A DNA stretch of 64,000 nt, from NCBI GenBank assembly GCA_022457155.1, contig JAJGOT010000310.1, forward strand, positions 62,001-126,000. Reading direction: 5' to 3'. The notes below the pieces were generated by a model. It saw only the letters and a program-made list of their open reading frames with translations. It had not been told where the DNA came from and did no database searches. Shown piece after piece: positions 11,801 through 26,800 of the stretch. The position numbers and the translations under genes were made by a program. Positions within the stretch are counted from its first letter, which is position 1, and the number at the start of each line of letters is the position of its first letter. This DNA is from Cladopsammia gracilis (Eukaryota > Cnidaria > Anthozoa > Scleractinia > Dendrophylliidae).

Positions 11801-14800
11801 ATTGTAAAGTAAATAAAATAAATAAATAAATGACCAAGTGTTGGTTCATTTTCTGAACCAATGCGCAATAATTTTCATCATCAGGCTAAATACTGAAACA
11901 CGTTATTGCACTTTCTACAAGTTAATAATGACGGACTATCATCAAACCTTGCAATACTTTTCAATGCTATCACTAGTTACTTTTAAGATATATCAGGAAT
12001 GTCCATAATGATCTTTAATCCATAACCGATCTTTTAATTTAAGGGACAGATACTTGTTATGCAGTTACATAAACTGCACCTATACCTATCCACTCCCGGC
12101 ACAGTTGAACCTATGCAAAGTACGGGCACCTACAGAAAGGAGCTAAGTGTCCGTATTATGGAGGTATCCGTATTATAGCCGCCATGGCATAAACATGCTT
12201 GAGATAACTCGACGACTTTTCTACTGAACCAGATCCCCCCTCCCCCACCTCCACAGAAAAAGAGAAAGTCAAGAGTCACCAGATCCAATATCTACCACAC
12301 CCAGTATTATCGCAAGCTATGTTATGAGAGTCATCAGATCCAAGTATCTACCACTCAGAGTATTATCGCAAGCTATGTTATGAGAGTCATCAGATCCAAG
12401 TATCTACCACTCTCAGTATTATCACAAGCTATATAATGAGAGTCATCAGATCCAAGTATCTACCACTCTCAGTATTATCACAAGCTATATTATAAGAGTC
12501 ATCAGATCCAAGTATCTACCACTCACAGTATTATCACAAGCTATATTATAAGAGTCATCAGATCCAAGTATCTACCACTCACAGTATTATCACAAGCTAT
12601 ATTATAAGAGTCATCAGATCCAAGTATCTACCACTCACAGTATTATCACAAGCTATATTATGAGAGTCATCAGATCCAAGTATCTACCACTCTCAGTATT
12701 ATCACAAGCTATATTATAAGAGTCATCAGATCCAAGTATCTACCACTCACAGTATTATCACAAGCTATATTATAAGAGTCATCAGATCCAAGTATCTACC
12801 ACTCACAGTATTATCACAAGCTATGTTATGAGAGTCATCAGATCCAAGTATCTACCACTCACAGTATTATCACAAGCTATGTTATAAGAGTCATCAGATC
12901 CAAGTATCTACCACTCTCAGTATTATCACAAGCTATATTATAAGAGTCACCTGATCCAAGTATCTACCACTCACAGTATTATCACAAGCTATATTATAAG
13001 AGTCATCAGATCCAAGTATCTACCACTCTCAGTATTATCACAAGCTATGTTATAAGAGTCATCGGATCCAAGTATCTACCACTCACCGTATTATCACAAG
13101 CTATATTATGTGAGTCATCAGATCCAAGTATCTACCACTCACAGTATTATTACAAGCTATGTTATAAGAGTCATCGGATCCAAGTATCTACCACTCACAG
13201 TATTATTACAAGCTATGTTATAAGAGTCATCGGATCCAAGTATCTACCACTCAGTATTATCACAAGCTATATTATAAGAGTCATCGGATCCAAGTATCTA
13301 CCACTCACAGTATTAATCGCAAGCTATATTATGAGAGTCATCAGATCCAAGTATCTACCACTCACCGTATTATCACAAGCTATATTATGAGAGTCACCAG
13401 ATCCAAGTATCTACCACTCACCGTATTATTACAAGCTATATTATGTGAGCCACCAGATCCAAGTATCTACCACTCACCGTATTATCACAAGCTATATTAT
13501 AAGAGTCACCAGATCCAAGTATCTACCACTCACAGTATTATCACAAGCTATATTATAAGAGTCATCAGATCCAAGTATCTACCACTCACAGTATTATCAC
13601 AAGCTATATTATAAGAGTCATCAGATCCAAGTATCTACCACTCACAGTATTATCACAAGCTATATTATAAGAGTCACCAGATCCAAGTATCTACCACTCA
13701 CAGTATCATCACAAGCTATGTTATAAGAGTCATCAGATCCAAGTATCTACCACTCACAGTATCATCACAAGCTATATTATAAGAGTCATCAGATCCAAGT
13801 ATCTACCACTCACAGTATTATCACAAGCTATATTATAAGAGTCATCAGATCCAAGTATCTACCACTCACAGTATTATCACAAGCTATATTATGAGAGTCA
13901 TCAGATCCAAGTATCTACCGCTCACCGTATTATCACAAGCTATATTATAAGAGTCACCAGATCCAAGTATCTACCACACACCCTATTATCACAAGCTATA
14001 TTATGAGAGTCATCAGATCCAAGTATCTACCACTCTCAGTATTATCACAAGCTATGTTATGAGAGTCATCAGATCCAAGTATCTACCACTCACAGTATTA
14101 TCACAAGCTATGTTATGAGAGTCATCAGATCCAAGTATCTACCACTCACAGTATTATCACAAGCTATGTTATAAGAGTCATCAGATCCAAGTATCTACCG
14201 CTCTCAGTATTATCACAAGCTATATTATAAGAGTCATCAGATCCAAGTATCTACCTCTCCAGTATTATCGCAAGCTATATTATAAGAGACTTCAAAAACT
14301 AATTAATAATTCATGAGCATATCAGCCTATCACACGACGCAAATCGATCACGTGTATGAACCTTTATACCTGGTAATCTACGGTCATTATGAAAAGCCTG
14401 GTGGCGGCTTTGATTTCAGTCACAGGGGAGTACGGGGCTGAATGTGCAAACAATGCAATTATCGCTAAATTTTTTTATGAAAATGATTTTAAAATGACCA
14501 CCGTGATCTTTATGTAAAGATCGCACGTAATCTTTATATATAAAGAATACTAATATGGGTAGTAATTATTCAGGATTCTTAGTACAACAAATGGTGACTT
14601 TAAAATTTTTGTTCAGGACCGTTTTACGATATCTAGTCTTTTGCCATTCTATTTGGAATCTTCTCAACAAAATAAACAACCAACAGTTTAACAAGTGAGC
14701 CGTTATTTGAATGACACCAGCGCCCTCGTGTAAATTGCTAGGTAAGCGACTGGTTTGGAGATGCAAGCTGCTTATTCTATTCGTTCTCTGCAACTGAAAA

Positions 14801-17800
14801 AAAAAATGTCAGACGTTTTATCAACCGTACCTGTCAACTTTGGTATAGCATTTTTCAGTAGATTATTTTTTCCTCAGAATTGTAAAATCCCAAAACTTTC
14901 GACAGGACAGTCGGGAAGCAATGGTCACTTCGTCGAAGACGTGGCACATGTGTTGTATGCTAATCAGTCTGCTTGTTTTTCTTGTATGCTAATTTCCTCT
15001 TTGCACAAAAGCGCAATTGTTTTAATTCCGAAGGGACACGCTTTTGAACAAATGTTTTTGCACAAAAGCGCAATTGTTTTAAGGTGATTCCCTGGTTTTG
15101 CACTGCGCATCCCTACTGCGCATAAACATTGCGACATCAGATTGAAAAAAAATAGCGGCTTTTGTGAGGAAAGCCGGCCTTTCCCACGATAGAAAAGGAC
15201 TCTGTGAGCGCTAGCGCAAAATCGAGCACGGTGACCCCCATTTTATACTGCATAAATTCAATCAGGACAGTGTTCCCAACGCAAATTTAAAAAGTGAGCA
15301 AAAATCTATGATCAGATTTTGCACAGTTTATAGAAATCCTACGAAGAAAGCCATTTTGGGTAGAGGACCGCACACCAAGCAACCGTCTACTGTTCGAGTG
15401 TTCAGTAAATTTGAAGCTTTTTGGACACGTTTTCTATGATACAGACGATTATACATATGTATAAAGTCAACTTATACGCGAAATATCAATATGCAGTGGA
15501 AATATTGAGCATATTAGCTTCACGCGGTTATTGCCTGAAAATGCCTTTAAACACTGTATTCGTCAGCAGTATACCACTAAAACGAGCACGGTGACCCCTC
15601 ATTTTTGTTGCAATTTTGGAACCTTCATGACTTGTTCAATATTTGTGCCAAGTTTCATTACAAATCTATGACAGATTTTTTTTCCAGGGAATTACCTTAA
15701 CTCCGAAGGGACGCGCTTTTGAACGAATGTTTTTGAAGCCGTTCAAAAAACTCGCAGTGTGTGTATTATCAGGTGTAAAAACTCTCGGCTTCGCCTCGAG
15801 TTTTTAGACCTGATAATACACTACTGCTCGTTTTTTAAACAGTACATCAGATCCAAGTATCTACCACTCACAGTATTATCACAAGCTATATTATAAGAGT
15901 CATCAGATCCAAGTATCTACCACTCACAGTATTATGGCAAACTATATTATAAGAGTCATCAGATCCAAGTATCTACCACTCAGTATTATCACAAGCTATA
16001 TTATAAGAGTCATCAGATCCAAGTATCTACCACTCACAGTATTATCACAAGCTTTATTATGTGAGTCATCGGATCCAAGTATCTACCACTCTCAGTATTA
16101 TCACAAGCTTTATTATAAGAGTCACCAGATCCAAGCATCTACCACTCACAGTATTATCACAAGCTATATTATAAGAGTCATCGGATCCAAGTATCTACCA
16201 CTCACAGTATTATCACAAGCTATATTATAAGAGTCACCAGATCCAAGTATCTACCACTCACAGTATTATCACAAGCTATATTATAAGAGTCACCAGATCC
16301 AAGTATCTACCACTCTCAGTATTATCACAAGCTATATTATAAGAGTCATCAGATCCAAGTATCTACCACTCACCGTATTATCGCAAGCTATATTATGAGA
16401 GTCATCCGATCCAAGTATCTACCACTCACCGTATTATCGCAAGCTATATTATGAGAGTCATCCGATCTAAGTATCTACCACTCACAGTATCGATCGCAAG
16501 CTATATTATACGAGTCTTCAGATCCAAGTATCTGCAACTACCGGTATTATCGCAAGCTATATTACGAGAGTCACTAGATCCAAATACAGTTTGTTTCTTA
16601 AAATCTAAGCGAAAGATGCATTCTTACCTGGTGTCGGTGGTAATCCGTTGCCACAGTAACGTAAACTACAATGAGGTGGCCGATCAAGTTTGTAAACGTA
16701 GAATCCTCCACAGTTACGGACGCTGATGTAAGTTGAATAATGACAGCAATTGTTAAGATGATTAAAACACGCTCTTCGTTGAACAGTCCCATCAGCCACT
16801 GCAGGATGACTTCCGTTGAGCCACCCAGGTGCGTCCGTCCCACAATGCCCCCTGTCGACACAAGACTCAGCCATTTGACTTCCAGCCGCTCCACTGAATC
16901 TATACCAGCCTGACAGAGCTGTATCGCAGATGTTAGTAATGCCACTATAGACTCTTGCTCTGTTGGACTCGTTAATGAATCTGTAGTTGGAACATTCTAG
17001 AAATTGATTTCACAATTATTACACTTGTCATTATGCTTAGCTATCCTTCTTGCCAATTTAAAATTTATCACGGTAGTGTAAATTCGGTTCCAGGGCATTG
17101 TGGTTGAGATCTGTCATGATTTTAACTCTGGTGTCATGTTTTAGTCGACATTTTCCCAGGTAAGTGTAGGGGTGGTACTCGAAATTCGCTCTGACGGAGG
17201 GCTCGCACTCGAAACGTCAGCTTTCGAATCTCTTTACGGTGGCCAATTTACCTTATGAACTTAGTTGATAAAACCATTTTTTTTTTATTAGTGGCAGGTA
17301 GGTACGAAGGCCTTTTTTTGGGGGGGGGGGGGAGGGGGGGGTTGAAATTCGTGATTTGGGGACTTTTTGGGGGGAGAAGGATTTTGGCAGAGTGTTTTCT
17401 TAAAATTGATAAGAAGTGTGCCTTATAGCGTTGAAAGCGGTTTTACTGATTGGAGGTCATGTTTCATCATGTCAGTTACACTAGTGTGTAAATTTTAATC
17501 TCACAGGGACTTTGTTGGGGATTTGTATTGGGTTGTTGGACGTTGTTATAATAATAGTAATAATAATAATGATAATAATAATTTTTCTTTTTATTATTGT
17601 GTCAAAAAAAACCTTCTAGCTTGCTGTAGTACAGTTTGCTAATTGGAGACACCCAAGTAATGTATCCTAATACAAATAATCAAAATCTTCGTTATATTAC
17701 CTATATAATAATTAATAAGTATACAAAATCTGGATAAAAATACAATATTTTTTACGTTTTATCCTAATAGGACTTTCTTTGGTGTTACTACTTACCTGAT

Positions 17801-20800
17801 GAAGCTGTGTTGTTCAGTTGTGTGTAAGTTGCTCTAAATCTTCTGTAATATAACCACCAGTGATCGCTTGTAAACAGCACCGTCAGAGTTTCATAAAAGG
17901 AATAAAATGTTACACTACCCATGAGGTAGCCACACATTCTTCCAGCTGGTACACCATCACTTGAAAAGGAACCATTTTGTATTTCCAGATAATCATGCGT
18001 GCATGATGGTGCGTACCAATGGTCAATGATCATGTCTTCAATGACCAACTTGATGCGTTTTCCTTTACTTGCTGTGATCTGCCAGCTGCACTTCTGGTTG
18101 ATTGAGTAATATCTGGGGTAATAAGGAATGGTGATGACTCCTGATGTGTCATTCAGGGTCATCAAATCTGGACACACTGAAAAAAAGAAACAAGTAAATA
18201 TGAACAAAGTTAAATGACCTTTGCAGTCGATCACAGGACCTTACCTCAAAAAGCAAAAATACCATTGTTCATTATTTGAATCCAAATGAAATTAATGCTC
18301 AGTGGCGTTTTTCTGTTCCAAGATGATATCAAGCACTATCTGTACTGTACAAATAACGTAATGCTGCATGACAACCTCTTTACCCAAAAGCTCTATCGTG
18401 GAAACAGTTACGGAAAATGGGCTGTATTTTTTCACATCTCATTAATGGAGACAAAGATAAGAACTTCGTGTTGAGAACACGTTTTTCACGTATTAATTGG
18501 AGAAAATCGTTTTCAGTTGGTTTGGTTCATGCACGTTCTTTATAAACTGCCAAACATAACAGTAGCGAATGAGAAAGATGCTATGTTTATCGTGTTACAA
18601 GCGTGGAGCAAATTAAGAAAAATTTCTGAGTCTCGGACAGCAATCGTACCTGTCGGGGCGGGACTTAGATTTTTCTTTTGTCCCACGCTCGTGACACGAT
18701 GAACATTACATATTTTTCATATTGCTAATAGTTGACACAATATTCAATAAGAGGTAAAAGCATTAAATTTGAAGGCCCACCTTCATGCAAAATGCTGAGC
18801 GCGCCGTGATCTCTTTCTGTGCTGAATTTCGTGTAACACGAAATTCATGCCTGAATGCGTGTAACCAATCAGATCATGAATATGAACATTATGGAGCATT
18901 TCAAAAGAAAAACAAACGACCGTAACGTCTTTTGGGTGAACGTTGTGACTGCTGTCATAATCAGTGTTATATTTCTAATAAATAGTGACAGTCGAAAGTT
19001 TTAACTTACAATGGTTGGAAAACGAGAACCGCGTTCCAATGGTAACTTCACCAAAATCAACTTCAACCGTTATAGTTGAAATAACAGGTCCTTGGCATTA
19101 AACAGTTTGTTGGTATGAAAACAAATGTACTTAGTTTAGTTAACAAGGTATGCACGTATCATTTCACACTGAAAATGTCAATGTCTGACCCTAAGCCTTT
19201 TACGGCCGCGAAGAATGCGCTACTCTCCAGTACACTTGGAAAAGAAGCGTTAACTTACGTAACCATCCCGTAATAAGTGCAATGATGGCAACGATAAAAA
19301 AAGGTTGATGTCAGTAATACGACTCACGTGACTCAATAGTGATGGCTGTGTAAGATGCCTTAAATCCTGAGTACTGATTGGCGAGAGATATAAACGTCAC
19401 TTGAATGGAATTCCCCACAGAGTACACTGGATCAGGAAGAGAATAACCATCCAAAGTAACAACACCAGAAGGAACATTTGTGATGCCAAGCTGTGCTCCG
19501 CCGCGCGACCTATAGCCCATTTTAAAGTGTAGGAAGATTATTTTGACGATGTACCCACTAGGAACTGTGATATTCCAGCTACATCTACTGTACTGAGTGT
19601 AGTTGTTTGGAAAATTAGGGCTTGAAAAGAACCCACTTGATCCAGTAAGCAACTCTCCGGAGATACAAGCTAAAAAAGAAACCAAGTTTATCAACAATTT
19701 GCTTCAACGCATTCATCAGTAAAATGTGATTCAAAATATATTTGTTGAAATATATCATACACAAGGCACAGTGTTTCATCAGATCTCCAAACACCGCGAA
19801 GTGGGATGAAAAACCCACTTCAAGGTGTTTGGAACACTCTTTCGAGTGTTTGATAGAGCTTCTCAAGCTGATCGCTAAATGCGGAGAAAATCTACGCAAA
19901 TGAAGACAGGATATCAAAACCATCAAAAGTGCAACTTACTGATATCAGAAGTGATTTCCTCTACATGAATTATTAATGAGTTTTCAGAATAATATATTGC
20001 AAACGGGATAATGTTTTTCGTGCTCTGATTGGCTACTCAAACTCTGGATATCATTTGTTCAGTTCACTACTCGGCATTCCTCGCAGCTGATTTCCTGGAC
20101 TAAGCGCCCCAATTATTTCCTTTTTGTCAGAAATAAAGCAATACAATGGGGCAGGCTACTCATTTGATTGTGCGGTATACAGTAAAATCCCGCATTATAG
20201 AACTCGTGAATTTCTGTGACAGGCTGAGATGATTCTTATATATTGGATGAGTAGCTGAGAAATCAGACGGAATAGGTCCTTAAACTGGTTCTTACTTATA
20301 GGGTGAAAACAATTAGTTCTGATTTGGTGTATCCCCTTGAAATTTGTTTCAATTAGTGAATTTTTGACAATGACAGGTCTAATAATCACACTAAACATTA
20401 AATCAACTGTATAATAAGTATAAATTAATAACATATCCGCATTTTCTTTGATGCGAGTTTTACTGTATTTATGTTGCGTGGATTTCATTTATATTTGCGT
20501 GGTTTCCAATAGCTCTAAAAATGAGCCCACCTGTGTCTGCACCAGTGTTTCCTCAGCTATGGTAATTTTTCGAATAAGAACCTGCTTCATTTGTCAGGTG
20601 CTTAATTAGCCAAATTTCAGCCTGGAGGTTCTTAAACACGAAGTTCCGCTATAAAAGGAGCCTGGCCTGGCCATTCTCACCTTCAGTTGTCAATCAACCA
20701 CCGAAGCATTAACAACTGACAATAAACATGGCGTCATTACTAAGACCAATGACTTTTTGCTTATACAATTTGGAAAAACTTTGTGAAAGTTCTATCAGAA

Positions 20801-23800
20801 GTCTTTATGAACTTGTATTTCTTTTTTTGTTTGGGGAAAAACTTGGTTTAATTCGATTTTTGAAGCAAATTATATTTAGAGGACACGCAAGTTAACCACG
20901 GTTTGTGGCTGAAAAACGCCTTAATTTGCATTTCACACCCATTGTTGCCAATTGCCGATTGTTGCCAAACTTAACCAAAATGTCTCTTAAATATAAACGA
21001 AAAGCTAACTTAAGCATCCACCCACTCTACACCGTCCTTGTACCTCCGAGAGCTAAAACAATTATTCTCCGCAGTATTGATGAATAGTGTTATATATTTA
21101 TCTCGCCTCGACAAATATTCACCATTATTCACCTTTACTTCGGTGAATAATTGCTAATTATGCGAACACTTCCAAACATATTCCTTGAAGGTTGAAAGTT
21201 GCTACTTACTGGCGGGTATGCTAGTGTAGTTCACTTGAGTATAAGTTGCCTTAAATCCACGGTACCAGCTCCCACCACGACTAGAGACAAACAGCACCTT
21301 CAGGCTGTCATGATATACATGATATATTACATTCTGGTGGTAACCACATCTTCGTGCGCTTGAGACACCATCAGAAGATAAGCCGTTTTGAATTTCCAAG
21401 TAATCACACGTGCAGGCCGCTCCACACTGTTGAATGTCCATGTCTTCAATGAGCAACACGATGTAGTTTCCTTTCCTTGCTGTAATTTTCCAGCCGCATG
21501 CCTGGTTTTCTGGGTAATATCTGGGGTAATAAGGACTGGTGATGTTTCCTGATGTGTTATTCAGGGTCATTAGATTTGGACACACTGCACGAGAAAATAA
21601 ATATACAACAAATAATCTTATCAAACTGATCCAGGTCTGTAAAAGATCCGACACTCCTCGTCGCTTTGGTGCTATAACGTTATTCATTTTAGAGTTTTGT
21701 AATATTAAATAAATAATAATCCGTCACCACAACTATTGATTGATCAATAACATTAACCAATGGGTAATCAATGCAGGAACGGAGAGCGGGGTCTGGGAAT
21801 GAGAGATTAGCGCTACTGTCCATAAAATTTGAAAGTTGTACAGAAGAAAAGGGAAGATGAAAAAAGTTTTAGAGTCAGTAACTACAAAATTAACCCTAGT
21901 CCTAAAACTGGTTTTCAGAACCCTTCTTCCTTGCCGTACATAGGTTATAACAGGCAAACAAATTCCCCAGTTCATCTGTTAGATCCAAGTAAATTTTGCC
22001 CAAAAATAAATAGGCAAATCACAGTACATCAAACCTCTTTGGCCAAAGAAAAAACTAAAATCGCCACGTGGACAAAGGAAAAATTGAAATCTGAGTCCCT
22101 GACAGGAATTGAAGCTGTCGGGGACTCAGATGCTTCCTTTATTACACGCTCGTGACACGATGAACATTACATGTTTCTCATATTCCTAACAGTTGACACA
22201 ATATTCGCTTCAGGTAAAAGCCTTAAATATAACACGAAAGGAATGAAAAATTTATGAAAACAGAACGTTGTGACTGCAGCTGTCATCGTCGGTGTTATAT
22301 TGCTAATACATAGTGGCTGTCGACCATTTTAATTAAAAATGGTTGGAAAACTTTTCTAATGGTACACTTCACCAAAATCATCCCAAACCAATCTCTGTTT
22401 TGAATTCTCAGTTATTTAGCATTAAACAGTACAAACATGTAGTTGGTATGAAAACAAATCTATTTAGTTTACACACGAATCATTCTGCAGAATGCGTTAT
22501 TCACAGTACGGACTACTGCAAACGACTCACTCTGAACAACTATACTAACCCGGACGATCAAACTCGACAGATTATTTAGTTTAGTCAACAAGGTTTGCAT
22601 GTATCATTGGACGCTGAAAATTTCTGGCCCAAAGTCTTTTAGAGCTCTCTTACGGCCGCGAAGAATGCGCTGCTCCCCAGTCCACTTGGGAAAGAAGCGT
22701 TACGCAACCATCCCATAATAAGTACTATGATGGCAACGATAGCAAATTTTGATGTCAGTAATAAGACTCACCTAACTCAAAAGTGATGGCCGTGTAAGAT
22801 GCATTAAATCCTGAGTACTGACCGGCGCGGGATATAAATGTCACTTGAATGGAATTCCCCACAGAGTACACTGGAACAGGAGGAGAATAACCATCCAAAG
22901 TAACAACACCAGCGGGAAAATTTGTGATGGTTAGCTGTGCTCCGCCGTTCCTTGTATAGCCCAGTTGAAAGTTTAGGAAGTTGATTTTGACGATGTACCC
23001 GTTAGGAACTGTGATATTCCAGGTGCATCTACTGTATTGAGGGTAGTTGTTTGGAAAATTAGGGCTTGAAAAGAATCCACTTGATCCAGTAATAAACTCT
23101 CCAGAGATACAAGCTAAAAAAGAAACCAAGTTATCGACATGTGGCTTCAACGCATTCATCAGTGAAATGTGATTGAAAATATACATGTATTTGTTGCAAT
23201 ATATCATACACGAGGCACTGTGTTTCATCAGATCTCCAAACACCGCGAAGTTGGATGAAAAGCGAGACGCAGCAGAGTTTTTTTTAACCCACTTCAAGGT
23301 GTTTGGATACTTGATGAAACACTCTTTCGAGTGTTTGCTATAGCTTCTCAAGCTGATCGCTAAATGAGAGAAAACGAAGGATTAAAATCGCCAAAATCTA
23401 TGCAAATTAAGACAGGATATCAAAACAAAAGTTCAACGTACTGATATCAAAAGTGATTTCCTCGACATGAATTATTTATGAGTTTCAGAATAATATATTC
23501 CAAACGGGATAATGTTTTTCGCGCGCTCCGAATGGCTACTCAAACTCCGGATATCATTTGCTCAGTTGACCACCCGGCATTCTTCGTGGCTGATTTCCTG
23601 GACTATAAGCGCCCCAATTTTTCCTGGGGCAGGCTACTCATTTGATTGTGTGGTATACAGTAAGGACCCGCATAAAAAAAACTGTGACAGACTGAAATGA
23701 TTCTTATATATTGGATGAGTAGCTGAGAAATCCGGCTGAATAGCTTCGTAAACTGTACAGGTTCTTACTTATAGGGTGAAAACAGTTAGTTCTGATTTGG

Positions 23801-26800
23801 TGTATCCACTTCAATTTGTTTTAATTATTGAATCTTTGACAATGACAGGTCTAATAATCACACTAAACTTTAAACCAACTGTATAATAAGTATAAATAAT
23901 AAAAATATATCCGCATAAGATACAGCTTCATATGTCAGGCTTTAGTGGTTTTTATATATTAGGTGCTTAACTGGCCAAATTTCAGCCTAGATATTCTTAA
24001 TCCGCAGTTTCTTTTATGCGGGTATTTACTGCACACGCAAATTTCACGCAGTTCAAATTTATCGGGGAGATGTACATGTAGCAATTACAAATATGTTTTT
24101 GCTAGACATGTAAAATTAAATATGATATTATTAAACATTTTGCTGTTTTTGGTAGCGTTTCGTATGTGTTTTTAAAGGACAAAAGGTGAAAAACACGTAT
24201 TTTAATTTGTATATAAAAACTGCTACTAATTATGACGTCATATCTCGTTTCCATAACCACCGATCGTCGCCAAACGTTACCAAAATGCGTCTAAAATATA
24301 AACGAAAAGCTAACTTAAGGAGGGGGCATCCACCCACTCAAACACGTACTTGTACCTCCGAGCGCTAAAACATTTATTCTCCGAAGTATCGATGAATAGT
24401 GTTATATATTTATCTCGCCTCGACAAATATTCACCATTATTCACCTTTACTTGACTTCGGTGAATAATTGCTAATTATGCGAACACTTCCAAACATATTC
24501 CTTGAAGGTTGAAAGTTGCTACTTACTGGCGGGTATGCTACTGTAGTTCACTTGAGTATAAGTTGCCTTAAATCCACGGTATCTCCCACCACGATTTGTT
24601 ACAAACAGCACCTTCAGGCTGTCATTGTATACATGATATATTACATTGTCGAGGTTACCGCATCTTCGTGCGCTGGAGACACCATCAGAAGATAAACCGT
24701 TTTGAATGTCCAAGTAATCACACGTGCAGGCCGCTCCACACTGTTGAATGTACATGTCTTCAATGAGCAACACGATGTAGTTTCCTTTACTTGCTGTGAT
24801 TTGCCAGCTGCATGCCTTGTCTTCTCCGTATTCTCTGGGGTAATAAGGACTGGTGATGTTTCCTGATGTGTCATTTAGGGTCATCAGATTTGGACACACT
24901 GCACGAAACAACAACAACAACAAAAAAATAACAAGTAATCTTGAGACTGTTCCAGGTCAGCAAAAAATCCAAAATTGATCATCATCGCTTTGTTGCTGTG
25001 ATTTTGCTTATCATTCTATTCCGCCATTGATCAATAATATCGATCAATGAGTAATTAATCCAGGAACGGAAAGCGGGATCTGGTAATGAATGATTAGCTC
25101 TAATTTCCATAAAAATTCAAAGTTATGGGGATATGAAAAGGGAAGAAAGGTCTGGAAACAGTTTTAGGGTCAGTAACTATAACCCTAACCCTAGTCCTAA
25201 AACTGATTTTCAGAACCCTTCTTCCTGGCCGTGCATTATTTATAATAGATAAACTAATGCCCCAGTTCATCTTTTAGGTCCAAGTAAATTTTCCCAACAA
25301 TAAACATACAAATCACAGCACATCAAACCTCTCAGGCCAAAGAAAACACCAAAATCGACGCGTGCACAAAGGAAAAAATTTAAATTCTAGTAACTTGACA
25401 GGAATTGAATCTGTTGGGGACTCAGATATGCTTTACTTTGTCCCTCGCTCGTGACACGATCAAAATTATTTCTAACAAATAGTGACAGTCGACTAACCAA
25501 AAATGGTTAGAAAACTGTTCTAATGGAACACTTCACCAAAATCAACCCAAACCATTCTGTTTTGAAATTTCCGGTATTGGCATTAAACAGTAGTTGGTAT
25601 GAAAGAAAATTCATTTATATTACACACGAATCGCAGAATTGACTGAGACTCTGCCAAATGCGTTATTTACAGTACGGACTACTGCAAACGACTCACTCCA
25701 AAAATTTGGTTAACTTACTTAGAATAAACACCACCGACCCGATGCCAACAGCTACCTGCAGCCTACAAAATACACGGATCGAAACGCACCAATCAATGAT
25801 TTTAGTCTCAACAGCCAATAACATCATGGCTAAACTGACCAATGACAACAATAAACAGGCGTATATACACTCAACTGACGATTTACAACTCACATGACTC
25901 TGAAGATCACTTCCGCTAGGGTTGTGGAAACGTCAGTTAATGTCAACAACGGCTCTGTTCAGGTTTACAGTAACCCGGACGATCACACTCGACAGCTTAT
26001 TTGGTTTAGTTAATAATGTTTGCACGTATCATTCGACGCCGATCATTTCTGGCCCTAAGTCTTTTACGGCCGCGAAATATGCTCTGCTCCCCAGTTCACT
26101 TGGTAAAAAAGCGTTATGTAACTACCCCATAATAATGTGCTACATGTATGATGGCAACGAAGGACAATTTTGATATCAGTAATAAGACTCACCTGACTCA
26201 AAAGTGATGGCTGTGTAAGATGCACTAAATCCTGAGTACTGATTGGCGCGGGATATAAATGTCACTTGAATGGAATTCCCCACAGAGTAAACTGGATCAG
26301 GAAGAGAATAACCATCCAAAATAACAACACCAGAAGGAACATTTGTGATGGTAAGCTGTGCTCCACCGCTCGTTTTATAGTCCAGTTGAAAGTGTAGGAA
26401 GTTGATTTTGACGATGTACCCGTTAGGAACTGTGATATTCCAGGTGCATCTACTGTATTGAGGGTAGTTGTTTGGAAAATTAGGGCTTGAAAAGAATCCA
26501 CTTGATCCAGTAAGAAACTTTCCAGAGATACAAGCTAGAAAGGAAACCAACTTTATCGACATCTGGCTTCAACGCATTCATCAGTGAAATGTGATTCAAA
26601 AAAATATTAGTTTAATATATTTTAAACGGAAAAACGTTTTTCATGCTCTCTGATTGGCTACTCAAACTCTGTATAGCATTTGGTCAGTTCACCAACTGGC
26701 ATTTCTCGCTGCTGATTTCCTGGACTTAAGCTTTGGCGCAATTTTTTTCCTTATTTGTCAGAAATAATGTAACACATTGGGGCTTGGACTCACTTGATTT

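Noticed and set aside
12271..16590. CRISPR-like array
   Set aside because: The repeats are contiguous without unique spacers, in a eukaryotic intron; it is a minisatellite.
13387..16726. Several ORFs repeating IIRVIRSKYLPLTVLSQA
   Set aside because: They are translations of the 56-bp minisatellite. The unit length is not a multiple of three and units differ by indels, so the frame is not kept; there is no start or splice context.
25172..25190. Telomere-like AACCCTAACCCTAG
   Set aside because: Only two or three units, shared by duplicated introns (also near 30408 and 21890). Too short to be an interstitial telomere.
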